Assembly: GCF_021117365.1 (NCBI RefSeq)
Contig: NZ_CP088262.1
Location: forward strand, 682,001-746,000
Length of the DNA: 64,000 nucleotides
Source of the DNA: Nocardioides sp. cx-173
GTDB lineage: Bacteria > Actinomycetota > Actinomycetes > Propionibacteriales > Nocardioidaceae
Direction of reading: 5' to 3'
Each line of letters starts with the position of its first letter. Position 1 is the first letter of the stretch. A program made the translations under genes and the position numbers. Shown here piece by piece: positions 1-8,256 of this stretch. The notes below the pieces were generated by a model. That model searched no databases, had not been told where the DNA came from, and was given only the letters and a program-made list of their open reading frames with translations.

Positions 1-1
1 C

Positions 2-1018
2 CTCAACCAGCCGTTGCTCGAGCTCCTCGACGAGCGGGGCGTCGACTACAGCGACGACTACGCGCGCGACGCGCTCCTGGCGTTCTCCGCCGACAACGAG
101 CTGCAGTGCATGCCCTACGGGGCCTCGCCGATGGTCATGTACTACAACACCGACCTGATCGACTTCGAGCGCATGCGCCAGCAGGAGCTGCCCGCCCCCG
201 CGGACGACAGCCATGAGGGGTGGACGTTCGAGGAGTTCACGGCCGCGGCCAACTTCGCCACCCGCCCGCGCCGCGGCAGCCGCGGGGTCTACGTCGACCC
301 GACGCTGCGCGGGCTGGCGCCGTTCATCTACTCCGGCGGCGGCAAGCTCTTCGACGACGACGACGACCCCACGTCCCTCGCCCTCGCCGACGACGACTCC
401 CGCGAGGCGCTCAGCATCACCCTCGAGCTGCTGCGCGACGCGTCCGTGACGCTCACCGACGAGCAGCTGGCCCGGGCCACGCCGCTGGAGTGGTTCAAGC
501 GCGGCAAGCTCGGGATGATCCCCGGCTTCCGGGCGCTGACCCCCGAGCTGCGCCGGGTCTCCGGGCTGAGCTTCGACGTGATGCCGATGCCGCGGATCGA
601 CGACGAGGCGACGGTCGGCGAGCTCACCGGCCTGTGCCTGTCCTCGGACGCGGCCAACACGGCCAAGGCCGCCGACTTCCTGGTCTACGTCGTCTCGCGC
701 GACGCGACGGCCCGGGTCGCGGCCGAGGGCTACCTGGCGCCCGCCAACCTGCCGGTCGCCGTGTCCGACGACTTCCTGCAGCCCGGCCGGATGCCCGAGC
801 ACGCCGCGGTGTTCACCGAAAGCGTGGACCGGATGGTCGTGCCGCCGCTCCTGGACGACTGGCCCCAGCTGGAGCGGGCGGTGTCGTCCACCCTGAGGCT
901 GCTGCTGACCACGACGCTGCCCGACCTCGACGCGTTGACGACCCAGATCGACGAGGAGTCGCGGGCCGTGCTGGACCCCGAGCAGGCCTCGGAGAGCCCG
1001 AGTCCCACGGACGAGTAG
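2..1018 (+). CDS. ABC sugar transporter substrate-binding protein (3' part)
   Basis: The open frame runs in from the window edge, so the start, signal peptide and lipobox are missing; 338 residues remain. The mix of alternating alpha/beta segments, a YYNTDLID-type strand and an Asp/Glu-rich surface fits the extracellular solute-binding family 1 that delivers sugars or oligosaccharides to ABC importers. The segment that normally reads 'P.G..L....DFM' is represented by the LTGLCLSSDAANTAKAADFL stretch, typical of the helix following the hinge. The C-terminus is an acidic, Ser/Pro-rich tail. No permease genes are visible, so the substrate cannot be named. Its TAG stop abuts the TAG stop of the convergent RNase D gene with no gap. 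Confidence 0.72.
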   Translation, partial: LNQPLLELLDERGVDYSDDYARDALLAFSADNELQCMPYGASPMVMYYNTDLIDFERMRQQELPAPADDSHEGWTFEEFTAAANFATRPRRGSRGVYVDPTLRGLAPFIYSGGGKLFDDDDDPTSLALADDDSREALSITLELLRDASVTLTDEQLARATPLEWFKRGKLGMIPGFRALTPELRRVSGLSFDVMPMPRIDDEATVGELTGLCLSSDAANTAKAADFLVYVVSRDATARVAAEGYLAPANLPVAVSDDFLQPGRMPEHAAVFTESVDRMVVPPLLDDWPQLERAVSSTLRLLLTTTLPDLDALTTQIDEESRAVLDPEQASESPSPTDE

Positions 1019-2353
1019 CTACTCGTCCGGCTGGATCTCGTCCGGCTCGCCCTCGTCGGGCGCCGGCAGCGCGTCGGGCTGGTGCGCGGCCTCCTCGTCG
1101 GCCTGCAGGATCGCCGTCACGATGACCGGGGCGGCGAGCGCGATCTGCCAGCCGCGGGCGCCGTAGCCGGAGAGCTGGGTGACGACCGCGTCGACGAGCT
1201 CGTCACCGCGACGGGTGGCCGGGGGCGACCAGAGGATGCGCCGCAGGAAGTCGGGGGTGAGGACGTTCTCGACCGGGAGGTTGCGCTCCTCGGCGAGCGC
1301 CGTCATGGCCTCGCGTGCGAGCTGCAGCCGGCGGGCGGCGACCGGGTCCTTCTCGGCCCAGGCCCGCGGCAGCGGAGGCCCGTCTCCGCGCGGCGCGCGT
1401 GTGGGCAGGGCGTCCTCGTCGAGCTCGGCGACCTCGCGCAGCGCCTCCGCGAACCGGCCGGCGTAGCGTTCGGCGCCGCGGCCGTGGAAGCCCTTGGTGG
1501 CGAGCAGCGCGTCCCGGTCCAGCGGCATCGCCTGCGCGGCGGCCACGATCGCGGAGTCGGGGACGATCCGGCTGGGGGTCACGTCGCGCTGCTGGGCGAG
1601 GGAGTCGCGCAGCTCCCACAGGGCGCGTACGGCGCCGAGGGCGCGGCGCCCGCGCACCCGGTGCAGTCCGGACGTGCGGCGCCAGGCGTCGACGCGCGGG
1701 ACGGGCACGAAGGTGCGCAGGTACTCGAACTCCTGGCGCGCCCACTCGTCCTTGCCGGTCTCGACGAGCTCGGCGGCGAGCAGGTCGCGCAGCTCGACGA
1801 GCACCTCGACGTCCAGGGCGGCGTACTCGAGCCACGCCCGGGGCAGCGGGCGGGTCGACCAGTCGACGGCGGAGTGCTCCTTCTTCATCCGCCGACCCAG
1901 CAGCGTCTCCACGAGCGTGGCCAGGCCGACTCGTGGGTAGCCCAGGAGCCGCCCCGCCAGCTCGGTGTCGAACAGGGCGCTGGGGTAGAGCCCGACCTCG
2001 TTGAGGCACGGCAGGTCCTGGGTGGCGGCGTGCAGGATCCACTCGGTGCCCTCGAGGGCCTCCTGCAGCGGAGCCAGCGACTCGAACGCGATGGGGTCGA
2101 TGAGCGAGGTGCCGGCGCCCTCGCGGCGCAGCTGGATCAGGTAGGCACGGTTGGAGTAGCGGTAGCCCGACGCCCGCTCGGCGTCGATCGCGACCGGGCC
2201 GGTGCCGGCGGCCAGCGCCTCGCACACCGCACGCAGCGCCTCGTCGGTCTCGACGACGTCGGTGAGCCCGTCGCGCAGGACCAGCAGCTCCGCGAGCGGC
2301 GGTGCCTCCTCGAGGGGCTCGCCGGCGTCGGCGGGTGGGGGATCGGAGGTCAT
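1019..2353 (-). CDS. rnd: Ribonuclease D-like 3'-5' exonuclease with HRDC domain
   Basis: A 444-residue DEDDy exonuclease. Asp57 and Glu59 (AIDAE) form exo motif I, Asp113 (TQDLPCL) motif II, and Tyr177/Asp181 (YAALD) motif III. An HRDC nucleic-acid-binding region follows at about residues 235-300. RNase D trims 3' ends of tRNA and other small RNAs; the actinobacterial proteins are longer than E. coli RNase D at the C-terminus, as here. The ATG overlaps the TGA of the DUF3000 gene by one base (TGATG), so the two are probably translated together. A longer upstream extension is open but runs out of frame through the DUF3000 gene, so I chose this ATG. The neighbour order DUF3000-RNase D near hemE/hemY/hemQ resembles Mycobacterium tuberculosis (from memory). 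Confidence 0.9.
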   Translation of the reverse strand: MTSDPPPADAGEPLEEAPPLAELLVLRDGLTDVVETDEALRAVCEALAAGTGPVAIDAERASGYRYSNRAYLIQLRREGAGTSLIDPIAFESLAPLQEALEGTEWILHAATQDLPCLNEVGLYPSALFDTELAGRLLGYPRVGLATLVETLLGRRMKKEHSAVDWSTRPLPRAWLEYAALDVEVLVELRDLLAAELVETGKDEWARQEFEYLRTFVPVPRVDAWRRTSGLHRVRGRRALGAVRALWELRDSLAQQRDVTPSRIVPDSAIVAAAQAMPLDRDALLATKGFHGRGAERYAGRFAEALREVAELDEDALPTRAPRGDGPPLPRAWAEKDPVAARRLQLAREAMTALAEERNLPVENVLTPDFLRRILWSPPATRRGDELVDAVVTQLSGYGARGWQIALAAPVIVTAILQADEEAAHQPDALPAPDEGEPDEIQPDE

Positions 2354-2979
2354 CAGCGGCCGGTGCCCCGCTGCCCGCGGCGCCCGGGCATGACCGTCAC
2401 GCCCTCGGGGACGGGCGGCAGCCCCACCGCGGTGCAGAGCAGCTCGCCCCAGGCCTCGACGTGCGGGCCGACGTCGAGCCCCGCGCCCGGCCGGGCGAGC
2501 GGGGTCCACGAGGCGCGGATCTCGAGCTGAGCGGCACCCTCCTCGTCCGACATGCCGCCGAAGCTCTCGGTGGCGACGCGCGTGACGGTGCCGGAGACGG
2601 CCGTGTAGGCCGCGCCGTGGGACGACAGCGCCTCGGTGAGCCAGGTCCAGCCGACGTCGGCCAGGAGCGGGTCGGTGATCATGTCCAGCTCGATCTCCGC
2701 GCGGGCGTAGGCCACGCAGCGGAAGGTGCCCTCCCAGGCGTCGTTGCCGGCGGGGTCGTGGAGCAGGATGATCCGCCCGGTGCCCACGTCGGTCCCCTCG
2801 ACGGTCACGTCGGCGGACAGCGCGGCGGCGTACGGCGCGATGCGCTGGGGGGCCGGCATCTCCTCGCAGAAGATCTCCGGGCGCAGCGTGGCCGCGCGCA
2901 TCGTCGCAACCGCCTCCTGGAACTCCGGAGGGCTCGCGTCGGCTCCGGAGCCCGACCGAGTCTCCTGACGGACCACCAT
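2353..2979 (-). CDS. DUF3000 family protein
   Basis: A 208-residue soluble protein without signal peptide or membrane segment. It matches what I know of DUF3000, an actinobacterial family of unknown function: an N-terminal FQEAVATMRAA helix, a LAPYAAALSADV-like strand region, and a Trp-rich centre (DVGWTWLTEAL, RASWTPLARPG). The family is usually encoded directly upstream of an RNase D-like gene, as here, which suggests a shared role in RNA metabolism (inference only). A likely -10 element lies 6 bp before the ATG, so the mRNA may be leaderless. Confidence 0.8.
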   Translation of the reverse strand: MVVRQETRSGSGADASPPEFQEAVATMRAATLRPEIFCEEMPAPQRIAPYAAALSADVTVEGTDVGTGRIILLHDPAGNDAWEGTFRCVAYARAEIELDMITDPLLADVGWTWLTEALSSHGAAYTAVSGTVTRVATESFGGMSDEEGAAQLEIRASWTPLARPGAGLDVGPHVEAWGELLCTAVGLPPVPEGVTVMPGRRGQRGTGR

Positions 2980-2985
2980 GAGCCC

Positions 2986-2991
2986 ACAGTA
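2986..2991 (-). promoter_or_regulatory. Candidate -10 element of a leaderless promoter (DUF3000/rnd)
   Basis: On the minus strand TACTGT is followed by six bases and then the ATG of the DUF3000 gene. With the usual 6-7 bp from -10 to the transcription start, the A of ATG would be the first transcribed base. No Shine-Dalgarno sequence is present. I see no good -35 hexamer. Confidence 0.45.
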
Positions 2992-3050
2992 GGGCGGGGC
3001 CGTCGAACCCTTGTGCGAACACGCCGGGTGTCACCTGGGAGGCTTGGTGC

Positions 3051-4097
3051 ATGGTCCCGCCTCCCCGTCACCCAGGGCTCGCCGACAGCGCCTTCCTCAA
3101 GGCCGCCCGCGGCGAGCCGGTGCCGCACACGCCGGTGTGGTTCATGCGCCAGGCCGGGCGCTCGCTGCCGGAGTACCTCAAGCTGCGCGAGGGCGTCGGC
3201 ATGCTCGAGTCGTGCATGCGCCCGGAGCTGACCGTCGAGATCACCCTGCAGCCCGTCCGCCGCTACGGCGTCGACGCCGCGATCTTCTTCTCCGACATCG
3301 TCCTGCCGCTCAAGGCGGTCGGCGTCGACCTGGACATCAAGCCCGGCGTCGGGCCCGTCGTGGCCCACCCCGTCCGCACGCTCGAGGACGTGGCGGCGAT
3401 CCCGGACCTCACCCCCGAGCACGTCCCGTTCATCACCGAGTCGGTCCGGGCGCTGGCCTCCGAGCTGGGGGCCACCCCGCTGATCGGGTTCGCGGGCGCG
3501 CCGTTCACCGTGGCGTCGTACCTCGTCGAGGGCGGGCCGTCCAAGGAGCACGCCAAGACCAAGGCGATGATGTTCGGCGCGCCGGAGGTCTGGGACGCGC
3601 TCATGCGCAAGATCTCGCAGATCTCCGCCGCCTACCTCGAGGTCCAGGTCGCGGCCGGCGCCTCCGCCATCCAGCTGTTCGACTCGTGGGCCGGCGCGCT
3701 CACCCCGGTCGACTACGAGGCGCAGGTGATGCCGCACTCCGCACGGGTCCTGGCCCGCGCCGGCGAGCTCGGCGTGCCGCGCATCCACTTCGGTGTCAAC
3801 ACCGCCAGCCTGCTCGGGCTCATGGGCGAGGCCGGCGCCGACGTCGTCGGCGTCGACTGGCGTACGCCGCTCGGCTCCGCGATCCCCGCTGTCGGCGACC
3901 GCGCCGTCCAGGGCAACCTCGATCCCACGCTGGTGTTCGCGCCCACGGACCTGATGACCGCTCGGGCCGCCGACGTGATCGAGGCGGGCCGCGCCGCCCG
4001 CGGGCACATCTTCAACCTCGGGCACGGCGTCATCCCCTCCACCGACCCCGACCAGCTCAAGAGGCTGACGGACTTCGTCCAGTCCTACCCCCTCTAG
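3051..4097 (+). CDS. hemE: Uroporphyrinogen III decarboxylase
   Basis: A 348-residue enzyme that removes four carboxyl groups from uroporphyrinogen III to give coproporphyrinogen III, in the cytoplasm. The signature WFMRQAGRSLPEY lies at residues 30-42, with the substrate-binding arginines, and the essential aspartate is in FFSDIVLP (Asp82). The later motif GFAGAPFTVASYLVEGG and the C-terminal FNLGHGVIPSTDP are also intact. GGGAGG nine bases upstream supports the ATG. The gene converges with the NYN gene three bases after its stop. With hemY and hemQ downstream it belongs to the coproporphyrin-dependent haem pathway. Confidence 0.97.
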   Translation: MVPPPRHPGLADSAFLKAARGEPVPHTPVWFMRQAGRSLPEYLKLREGVGMLESCMRPELTVEITLQPVRRYGVDAAIFFSDIVLPLKAVGVDLDIKPGVGPVVAHPVRTLEDVAAIPDLTPEHVPFITESVRALASELGATPLIGFAGAPFTVASYLVEGGPSKEHAKTKAMMFGAPEVWDALMRKISQISAAYLEVQVAAGASAIQLFDSWAGALTPVDYEAQVMPHSARVLARAGELGVPRIHFGVNTASLLGLMGEAGADVVGVDWRTPLGSAIPAVGDRAVQGNLDPTLVFAPTDLMTARAADVIEAGRAARGHIFNLGHGVIPSTDPDQLKRLTDFVQSYPL

Positions 4098-4100
4098 TCG

Positions 4101-4874
4101 CTAGCCCTTCTTCGCCGCACGCTTGCGGGCGGTGGCCTTCTTCGCGGGCGCCTTCGTGGGCGCCTTGAGTCGGACGCGGGCCTGGCCCGTGGCGGAGAGG
4201 TCGACCTCGAGGTAGTCCTGGGCGCTGAGCAGGGCGCCGAGCCGCGGCGAGCCGTAGTCGCGGGCGTCGAAGGAGGGGTTGTTCGCGCTGATGTAGCTGC
4301 CGACGGCGCCGAGCGAGGCCCAGCCGTCGTCGTGCGAGGTGCTGTCGATCGCGGCCACCAGGATCCGGCGCAGGTCCGGCCGGCGCGCCGGCGACTCGAC
4401 GTCCGCCTCCTCGGCCTGCTGCTCCTCCTTGGTGTCGGCGTCGAGCAGCTCGAGGTAGATGAACCGGTCGCACGCGGCGACCAGGGAGGCGGGCGTCTTG
4501 CGGGCGCCCAGGCCGTAGACGGTCAGGCCGGACTCCCGCAGCCGCGTGGCCAGGCGGGTGAAGTCGCTGTCGCTCGACACGATCGCGAAGCCGTCCAGGT
4601 GGCCGGCGTAGAGCAGGTCCATCGCGTCGATGATCATCGCGGAGTCGGTGGAGTTCTTGCCTGAGGTGTTGGCGAACTGCTGCACCGGCTGGATGGCGTG
4701 CTGGGGGAGCGTGTTCTTCCAGCCCACGAGGTTCTGCGTCGTCCAGTCGCCGTAGGCGCGCTTGACCGTGGGCAGTCCGTAGCGGGCCACCTCCCGCAGC
4801 ACCGCCCCCGCGTGCTTCGGGGACGTGTTGTCGGCGTCGATCAGGACGGCAAGGCGGCTGGTCTCGGAGGGCAC
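4101..4874 (-). CDS. NYN-domain (LabA/DUF88) putative RNase with OST-HTH/LOTUS domain
   Basis: A 257-residue protein. Residues 1-150 form a PIN-like NYN nuclease fold with the acidic motif LAVLIDADN, a central TDSAMIIDAMDLLYAG and IVSSDSDFTRLATRLRE, whose aspartates bind metal in the family. Residues about 170-235 (LRRILVAAIDST...GSYISANNPSFDARDYGSPRLGALL) look like an OST-HTH/LOTUS RNA-binding domain. The tail is a Lys/Ala-rich basic stretch (about residues 238-257), perhaps for nucleic-acid contact. The start is GTG; no strong ribosome site is seen. A role in RNA turnover is inferred from the family; substrate unknown. Confidence 0.87.
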   Translation of the reverse strand: MPSETSRLAVLIDADNTSPKHAGAVLREVARYGLPTVKRAYGDWTTQNLVGWKNTLPQHAIQPVQQFANTSGKNSTDSAMIIDAMDLLYAGHLDGFAIVSSDSDFTRLATRLRESGLTVYGLGARKTPASLVAACDRFIYLELLDADTKEEQQAEEADVESPARRPDLRRILVAAIDSTSHDDGWASLGAVGSYISANNPSFDARDYGSPRLGALLSAQDYLEVDLSATGQARVRLKAPTKAPAKKATARKRAAKKG

Positions 4875-4916
4875 CCGTCCATGATGCCCGGCCCGGGGGC
4901 TCCGGCCCGTCAGGGG

Positions 4917-5873
4917 TCAGGCCTCGACCACCGGGGAGGTACGCCGGCGCGCCAGCCGCCGGACCAGGAGCCGCGCGGGCCAGGCGAGCAGCGCCAGCAC
5001 CAGCAGGAACGGCAGCGCCGCGCCCAGCGCCGTCGCCAGGGCCACCGTGACGTTCTTGAAGCCGGTCCAGCCGCTGTCGAGACCGGCCACGAAGCCCTCG
5101 CGGTCCTCCTTCTCCTCCGCCTTGTCCGCTGGCGCCTTGGTCCGCTCGATCGAGAGCGTGATCGTGGCCTGGGCGGTCTGGTCGGCGAGGTAGGCCTGCT
5201 GGCGCTCCAGCGAGGCCAGGTCGGCCTGGCGGGTGGACAGCTGCCGCTCGACGGCCACGATGTCGCGGATGCTCTCAGCCTGGTCCAGCAGCACCTCGAT
5301 CCGCTGGATGCTGCGCCGCTGCACCCGCACCCGGATGTCGACGTCGAGCACCTTCGTCGTGACGTCCTGGACGTTGCTGCTCGAGGTGACCAGGTCGGCG
5401 GCGTCCTCCAGGCCCGCCATCGCCTCGTCGAAGCGTGCGGAGGGCACCCGGAGGACCAGCCGCGCCCGCGTGGCCGCTCCGGCCTCCCCGGTGGCGGTGT
5501 CCTTCTGCACGACCTCGCCGGCGACGGTGTCCACCACCTGCTGCACGTCGAAGAGCGCCTGCTCGACGTCCTCCGAGCGCAGCTGCACGTTGCCCTGCGA
5601 GATCAGCTTGCGCTCGTCGGCGACGTCGGCCACGTCGGCCGGGCCGGTTGCGACGTTGCGGCCGGTGGAGTCGTCGAGCGCGGACAGGCCGTCGGGCCGG
5701 TCGGCGTCGGCGCCCCTTGCGGGAGCCTCGGCCTCGGACGAGGCGGCGTCGCCGCCGCCCGAGTCGCGCGACTCGCCCGACCCGGACGAGCAGGCGGCGA
5801 CCGTGGTGACGAGCAGGACCGCGAGTGCGGCCGTGGTGAGGCGACGGCGAAGGCCGGTGGCGGCGTGGGTCAT
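4917..5873 (-). CDS. DUF4349 domain lipoprotein
   Basis: A 318-residue lipoprotein. The N-terminus is a lipoprotein signal (RRRLTTAALAVLLVTTVAAC) with the lipidated Cys at 28. A low-complexity Ser/Gly/Ala/Asp linker follows. The central part (GNVQLRSEDVEQAL, VVDTVAGEVVQKD, LVLRVPSARFDEAM, ...LDVDIRVRVQRRSIQRI) matches DUF4349, ending in a coiled coil (VAVERQLSTRQADLASLERQQAYL) and one membrane helix near residues 270-295 followed by an RRLARRR stop-transfer tail. The double anchoring (lipid plus C-terminal helix) is usual in this family. Function unknown; an envelope role is likely. It is divergent from ssuD. Confidence 0.85.
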   Translation of the reverse strand: MTHAATGLRRRLTTAALAVLLVTTVAACSSGSGESRDSGGGDAASSEAEAPARGADADRPDGLSALDDSTGRNVATGPADVADVADERKLISQGNVQLRSEDVEQALFDVQQVVDTVAGEVVQKDTATGEAGAATRARLVLRVPSARFDEAMAGLEDAADLVTSSSNVQDVTTKVLDVDIRVRVQRRSIQRIEVLLDQAESIRDIVAVERQLSTRQADLASLERQQAYLADQTAQATITLSIERTKAPADKAEEKEDREGFVAGLDSGWTGFKNVTVALATALGAALPFLLVLALLAWPARLLVRRLARRRTSPVVEA

Positions 5874-5984
5874 GTCGCTTCGACGGCGCGGCGACCGGGT
5901 CGGTTCCCGGCGCTCCGACTTGCGTCCCCGACAAAAGTCCAGCAATCTGATACACATAAGCGTGAAACGCCGAAGGAGGCCCGC

Positions 5985-7145
5985 ATGAGCAAGCTGAGGT
6001 TCCACTGGTTCCTGCCCACCAACGGCGGTGACGGCCGTCAGGTCGTGGGCGGCGGCCACGGCGTGGAAGCCAGCGCGTCGGGTCGTCCCGCGTCGGTGCC
6101 CTACCTCGGCCAGATCGCGCGCAGCGCCGAGCAGCTCGGCTTCGAGGCGGCCCTCACGCCGACCGGCGCGTGGTGCGAGGACGCCTGGGTCTCGACCGCG
6201 ATGCTCAGCTCGGTCTCGGAGCGGCTGAAGTTCCTGGTCGCGTTCCGCCCGGGCCTCACCGCGCCGTTCCTGGCCGCGCAGATGGCCGGGTCGTTCCAGA
6301 ACCTCTCCGGCGGGCGGCTGCTGCTCAACGTCGTCACCGGCGGCGAGAGCCATGAGCAGCGGATGTTCGGCGACTTCCTGGACAAGGAGGGCCGCTACGA
6401 GCGCTGCGACGAGTTCCTCACCATCGTGCGCCGGCTGTGGGCCGGCGAGACCGTCACCTACGAGGGCCGGCATCTCTCCGTGGAGGACGCCACCCTGACC
6501 CAGATCCCCGACCCGCTGCCCGAGATCTACTTCGGCGGCTCGTCGCCCGCGGCCGGAGACGTCGCGGCGAAGCACGCCGACGTCTACCTCACCTGGGGCG
6601 AGCCGCCCGAGGCCGTCGCCGAGAAGGTCGCGTGGATCCGCAAGCTGGCCGCCGAGGAGGGGCGTGAGCTCCGCTTCGGCATCCGCCTGCACACGATCGC
6701 CCGCGACACCTCCGAGGCCGCCTGGGCCGAGGCGGACCGACTGCTCGCCGGCATCGACGAGGAGCAGATCGCCAAGGTCCAGGCCGGGCTCAAGCGGAGC
6801 GAGTCGGAGGGCCAGCGCCGGATGCTCGAGCTCAACCAGGGCTCCAAGGACGGCCTCGAGATCTACCCCAACCTGTGGGCCGGCGTCGGCCTGGTCCGCG
6901 GGGGTGCCGGCACCGCGATGGTCGGCAGCCACACCGAGGTCGCCGACCTGATCGAGAAGTACGCCGAGGTCGGGATCAGCGAGTTCGTGCTGTCGGGCTA
7001 CCCGCACCTGGAGGAGTCCTACGCCTTCGGCGAGGGCGTGCTGCCGGAGCTGGCGCGGCGCGGCCGGTGGGAGCACCCCGCCCCGGTCGCCGCTGCCGCG
7101 TCCGTGCCGTTCGGTGCCTCCGCCGGCGCGAGGGCGGCTTCGTGA
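5985..7145 (+). CDS. ssuD: FMNH2-dependent alkanesulfonate monooxygenase
   Basis: A 386-residue luciferase-like monooxygenase that uses FMNH2 and O2 to release sulfite from alkanesulfonates. The N-terminus (LRFHWFLPTNGGDG) and the PTGAWCEDAWVS motif (Cys64, equivalent to E. coli Cys54) are specific for SsuD rather than other luciferase-like enzymes. LLLNVVTGGESHEQRMFGD and IYFGGSSPAAGDVAAKHADVY are flavin-site motifs. AAGGAGG six bases before the ATG fixes the start. The stop overlaps the GTG of ssuE. The 111 bp upstream of it, shared with the divergent DUF4349 gene, include an AT-rich stretch at about 5932-5967 likely to hold the promoter, but I cannot define the hexamers. Confidence 0.93.
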   Translation: MSKLRFHWFLPTNGGDGRQVVGGGHGVEASASGRPASVPYLGQIARSAEQLGFEAALTPTGAWCEDAWVSTAMLSSVSERLKFLVAFRPGLTAPFLAAQMAGSFQNLSGGRLLLNVVTGGESHEQRMFGDFLDKEGRYERCDEFLTIVRRLWAGETVTYEGRHLSVEDATLTQIPDPLPEIYFGGSSPAAGDVAAKHADVYLTWGEPPEAVAEKVAWIRKLAAEEGRELRFGIRLHTIARDTSEAAWAEADRLLAGIDEEQIAKVQAGLKRSESEGQRRMLELNQGSKDGLEIYPNLWAGVGLVRGGAGTAMVGSHTEVADLIEKYAEVGISEFVLSGYPHLEESYAFGEGVLPELARRGRWEHPAPVAAAASVPFGASAGARAAS

Positions 7146-7663
7146 GCGGCCGCGTCGCGGTCGTCGTCGGCAACCCCAGGCCCGCGTCGCGCACGCTGGA
7201 CGCCGCCACCTACCTGGCCACCGAGCTGAGCGGCCAGGCGCCCGACCTCGTCGTCGACCTGGCGCCCCTCGGCGCCGGGCTGCTGGACTGGGGCGACGGG
7301 GACGTCAACGACCTGGTGAGCAGGGTCAGCCAGAGCGACCTCGTGGTGGTCGCCAGCCCCACCTACAAGGCCACCTACACCGGCCTGCTCAAGCTGTTCC
7401 TCGACCGCTTCGCCCCCCAGCGCGGCACCGGCCTGCGCGGGATCGCCGTACCGCTGATGCTGGGGGCGGGGCGCGGTCACGCCCTGGCCCCGGAGCTCAC
7501 GCTGCGCCCGGTGCTCGCCGAGATCGGCGCGCCGGTGTCCCTGCGCGGGCTGTACGTGCTCGACAGCGCCTACGACGACCCGACGGCGTACGCCGAGTGG
7601 CTGGCCACCGCGCGTCCGGTGGCCCGGGCCCTCCTCGAGTCCGCTGCGGGAGCCCGCGCATGA
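7142..7663 (+). CDS. ssuE: NADPH-dependent FMN reductase of the sulfonate operon
   Basis: A 173-residue flavodoxin-fold protein. It opens with VAVVVGNPRPASRTLDAA, the FMN-phosphate loop of NADPH:FMN reductases, and has the SPTYKATYTGLLKLFLDRF segment typical of SsuE/MsuE. It would supply FMNH2 to SsuD. The GTG overlaps the ssuD stop (GTGA) and its own stop overlaps the next ATG (ATGA), so the three genes are translationally coupled. Confidence 0.9.
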   Translation: MSGRVAVVVGNPRPASRTLDAATYLATELSGQAPDLVVDLAPLGAGLLDWGDGDVNDLVSRVSQSDLVVVASPTYKATYTGLLKLFLDRFAPQRGTGLRGIAVPLMLGAGRGHALAPELTLRPVLAEIGAPVSLRGLYVLDSAYDDPTAYAEWLATARPVARALLESAAGARA

Positions 7664-8169
7664 GCGTGAGCCCGCTCTCGACCAACCAGGACCTCGACCC
7701 GCAGCGGCTGCGCGAGGCGTTCGGGATCTTCCCCAGCGGCGTCGTGGCCGTGGCCGCGGAGGTCGACGGCCGGCGCATCGGCCTGGCGGCGAGCTCGTTC
7801 ACCTCGGTGAGCCTGGACCCGCCCCTGGTGTCGTTCTCCATCGCCAACACCTCGAAGACCTGGCCGGACCTGCGCCGCGCCGAGCACGTCGGGGTGACGA
7901 TCCTGGCCGCCCACCACGGCGACGTCTGCCGCCAGCTCGCGGGACCCGTCGACCAGCGCTTCGACGGCATCGACGTCACCGCCACCGAGGACGGCGCGCT
8001 CACCCTCGACGAGGGCCTGGCCCGCTTCGACTGCACCATCCACCGCGAGGTGGAGGCCGGCGACCACACGATCGTGCTGCTGGAGCTGCACGCCGTGGAG
8101 CACGCCGACACCTCGCTCCCGCTGCTGTTCCACCGCAGCGGCTTCGGACAGATGGCCAAGCCGGCCTGA
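7660..8169 (+). CDS. Flavin reductase-like FMN-binding protein
   Basis: A 169-residue split-barrel flavin reductase of the HpaC/DszD type. Motifs: FGIFPSGVVAVAAEVDG, the substrate/flavin segment GLAASSFTSVSLDPPLVSFSI, and a C-terminal HRSGFGQM. It is a second, structurally unrelated flavin reductase beside ssuE in the same operon, so it may be an alternative reductant source for SsuD or serve another monooxygenase. No ssuABC transporter is encoded nearby. Confidence 0.87.
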   Translation: MSVSPLSTNQDLDPQRLREAFGIFPSGVVAVAAEVDGRRIGLAASSFTSVSLDPPLVSFSIANTSKTWPDLRRAEHVGVTILAAHHGDVCRQLAGPVDQRFDGIDVTATEDGALTLDEGLARFDCTIHREVEAGDHTIVLLELHAVEHADTSLPLLFHRSGFGQMAKPA

Positions 8170-8183
8170 GTCCTCCCGATCAC

Positions 8184-8225
8184 CTCGTGCCGTCGCGACC
8201 GTGCACCCGGTCGCGGCGGCACGAG
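8184..8225 (+). terminator. Rho-independent-like hairpin after the ssu operon
   Basis: A 17-bp stem (8184-8200 with 8209-8225) with one G.U pair and an eight-base loop. No U-tract follows, which is common for actinobacterial hairpin terminators. It separates the ssu operon from hemY. Confidence 0.75.
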
Positions 8226-8256
8226 GGTCTGCGCAGTGGTCTGAGACGATGAGGGG

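Noticed and set aside
1019..3052. A 677-codon open frame across rnd and the DUF3000 gene
   Set aside because: The upper part is the wrong frame of the DUF3000 gene; codon pattern and homology place the rnd start at 2353.
4917..7076. A 719-codon minus-strand frame
   Set aside because: Only the last 318 codons are DUF4349; the rest is antisense to ssuD in GC-rich DNA.
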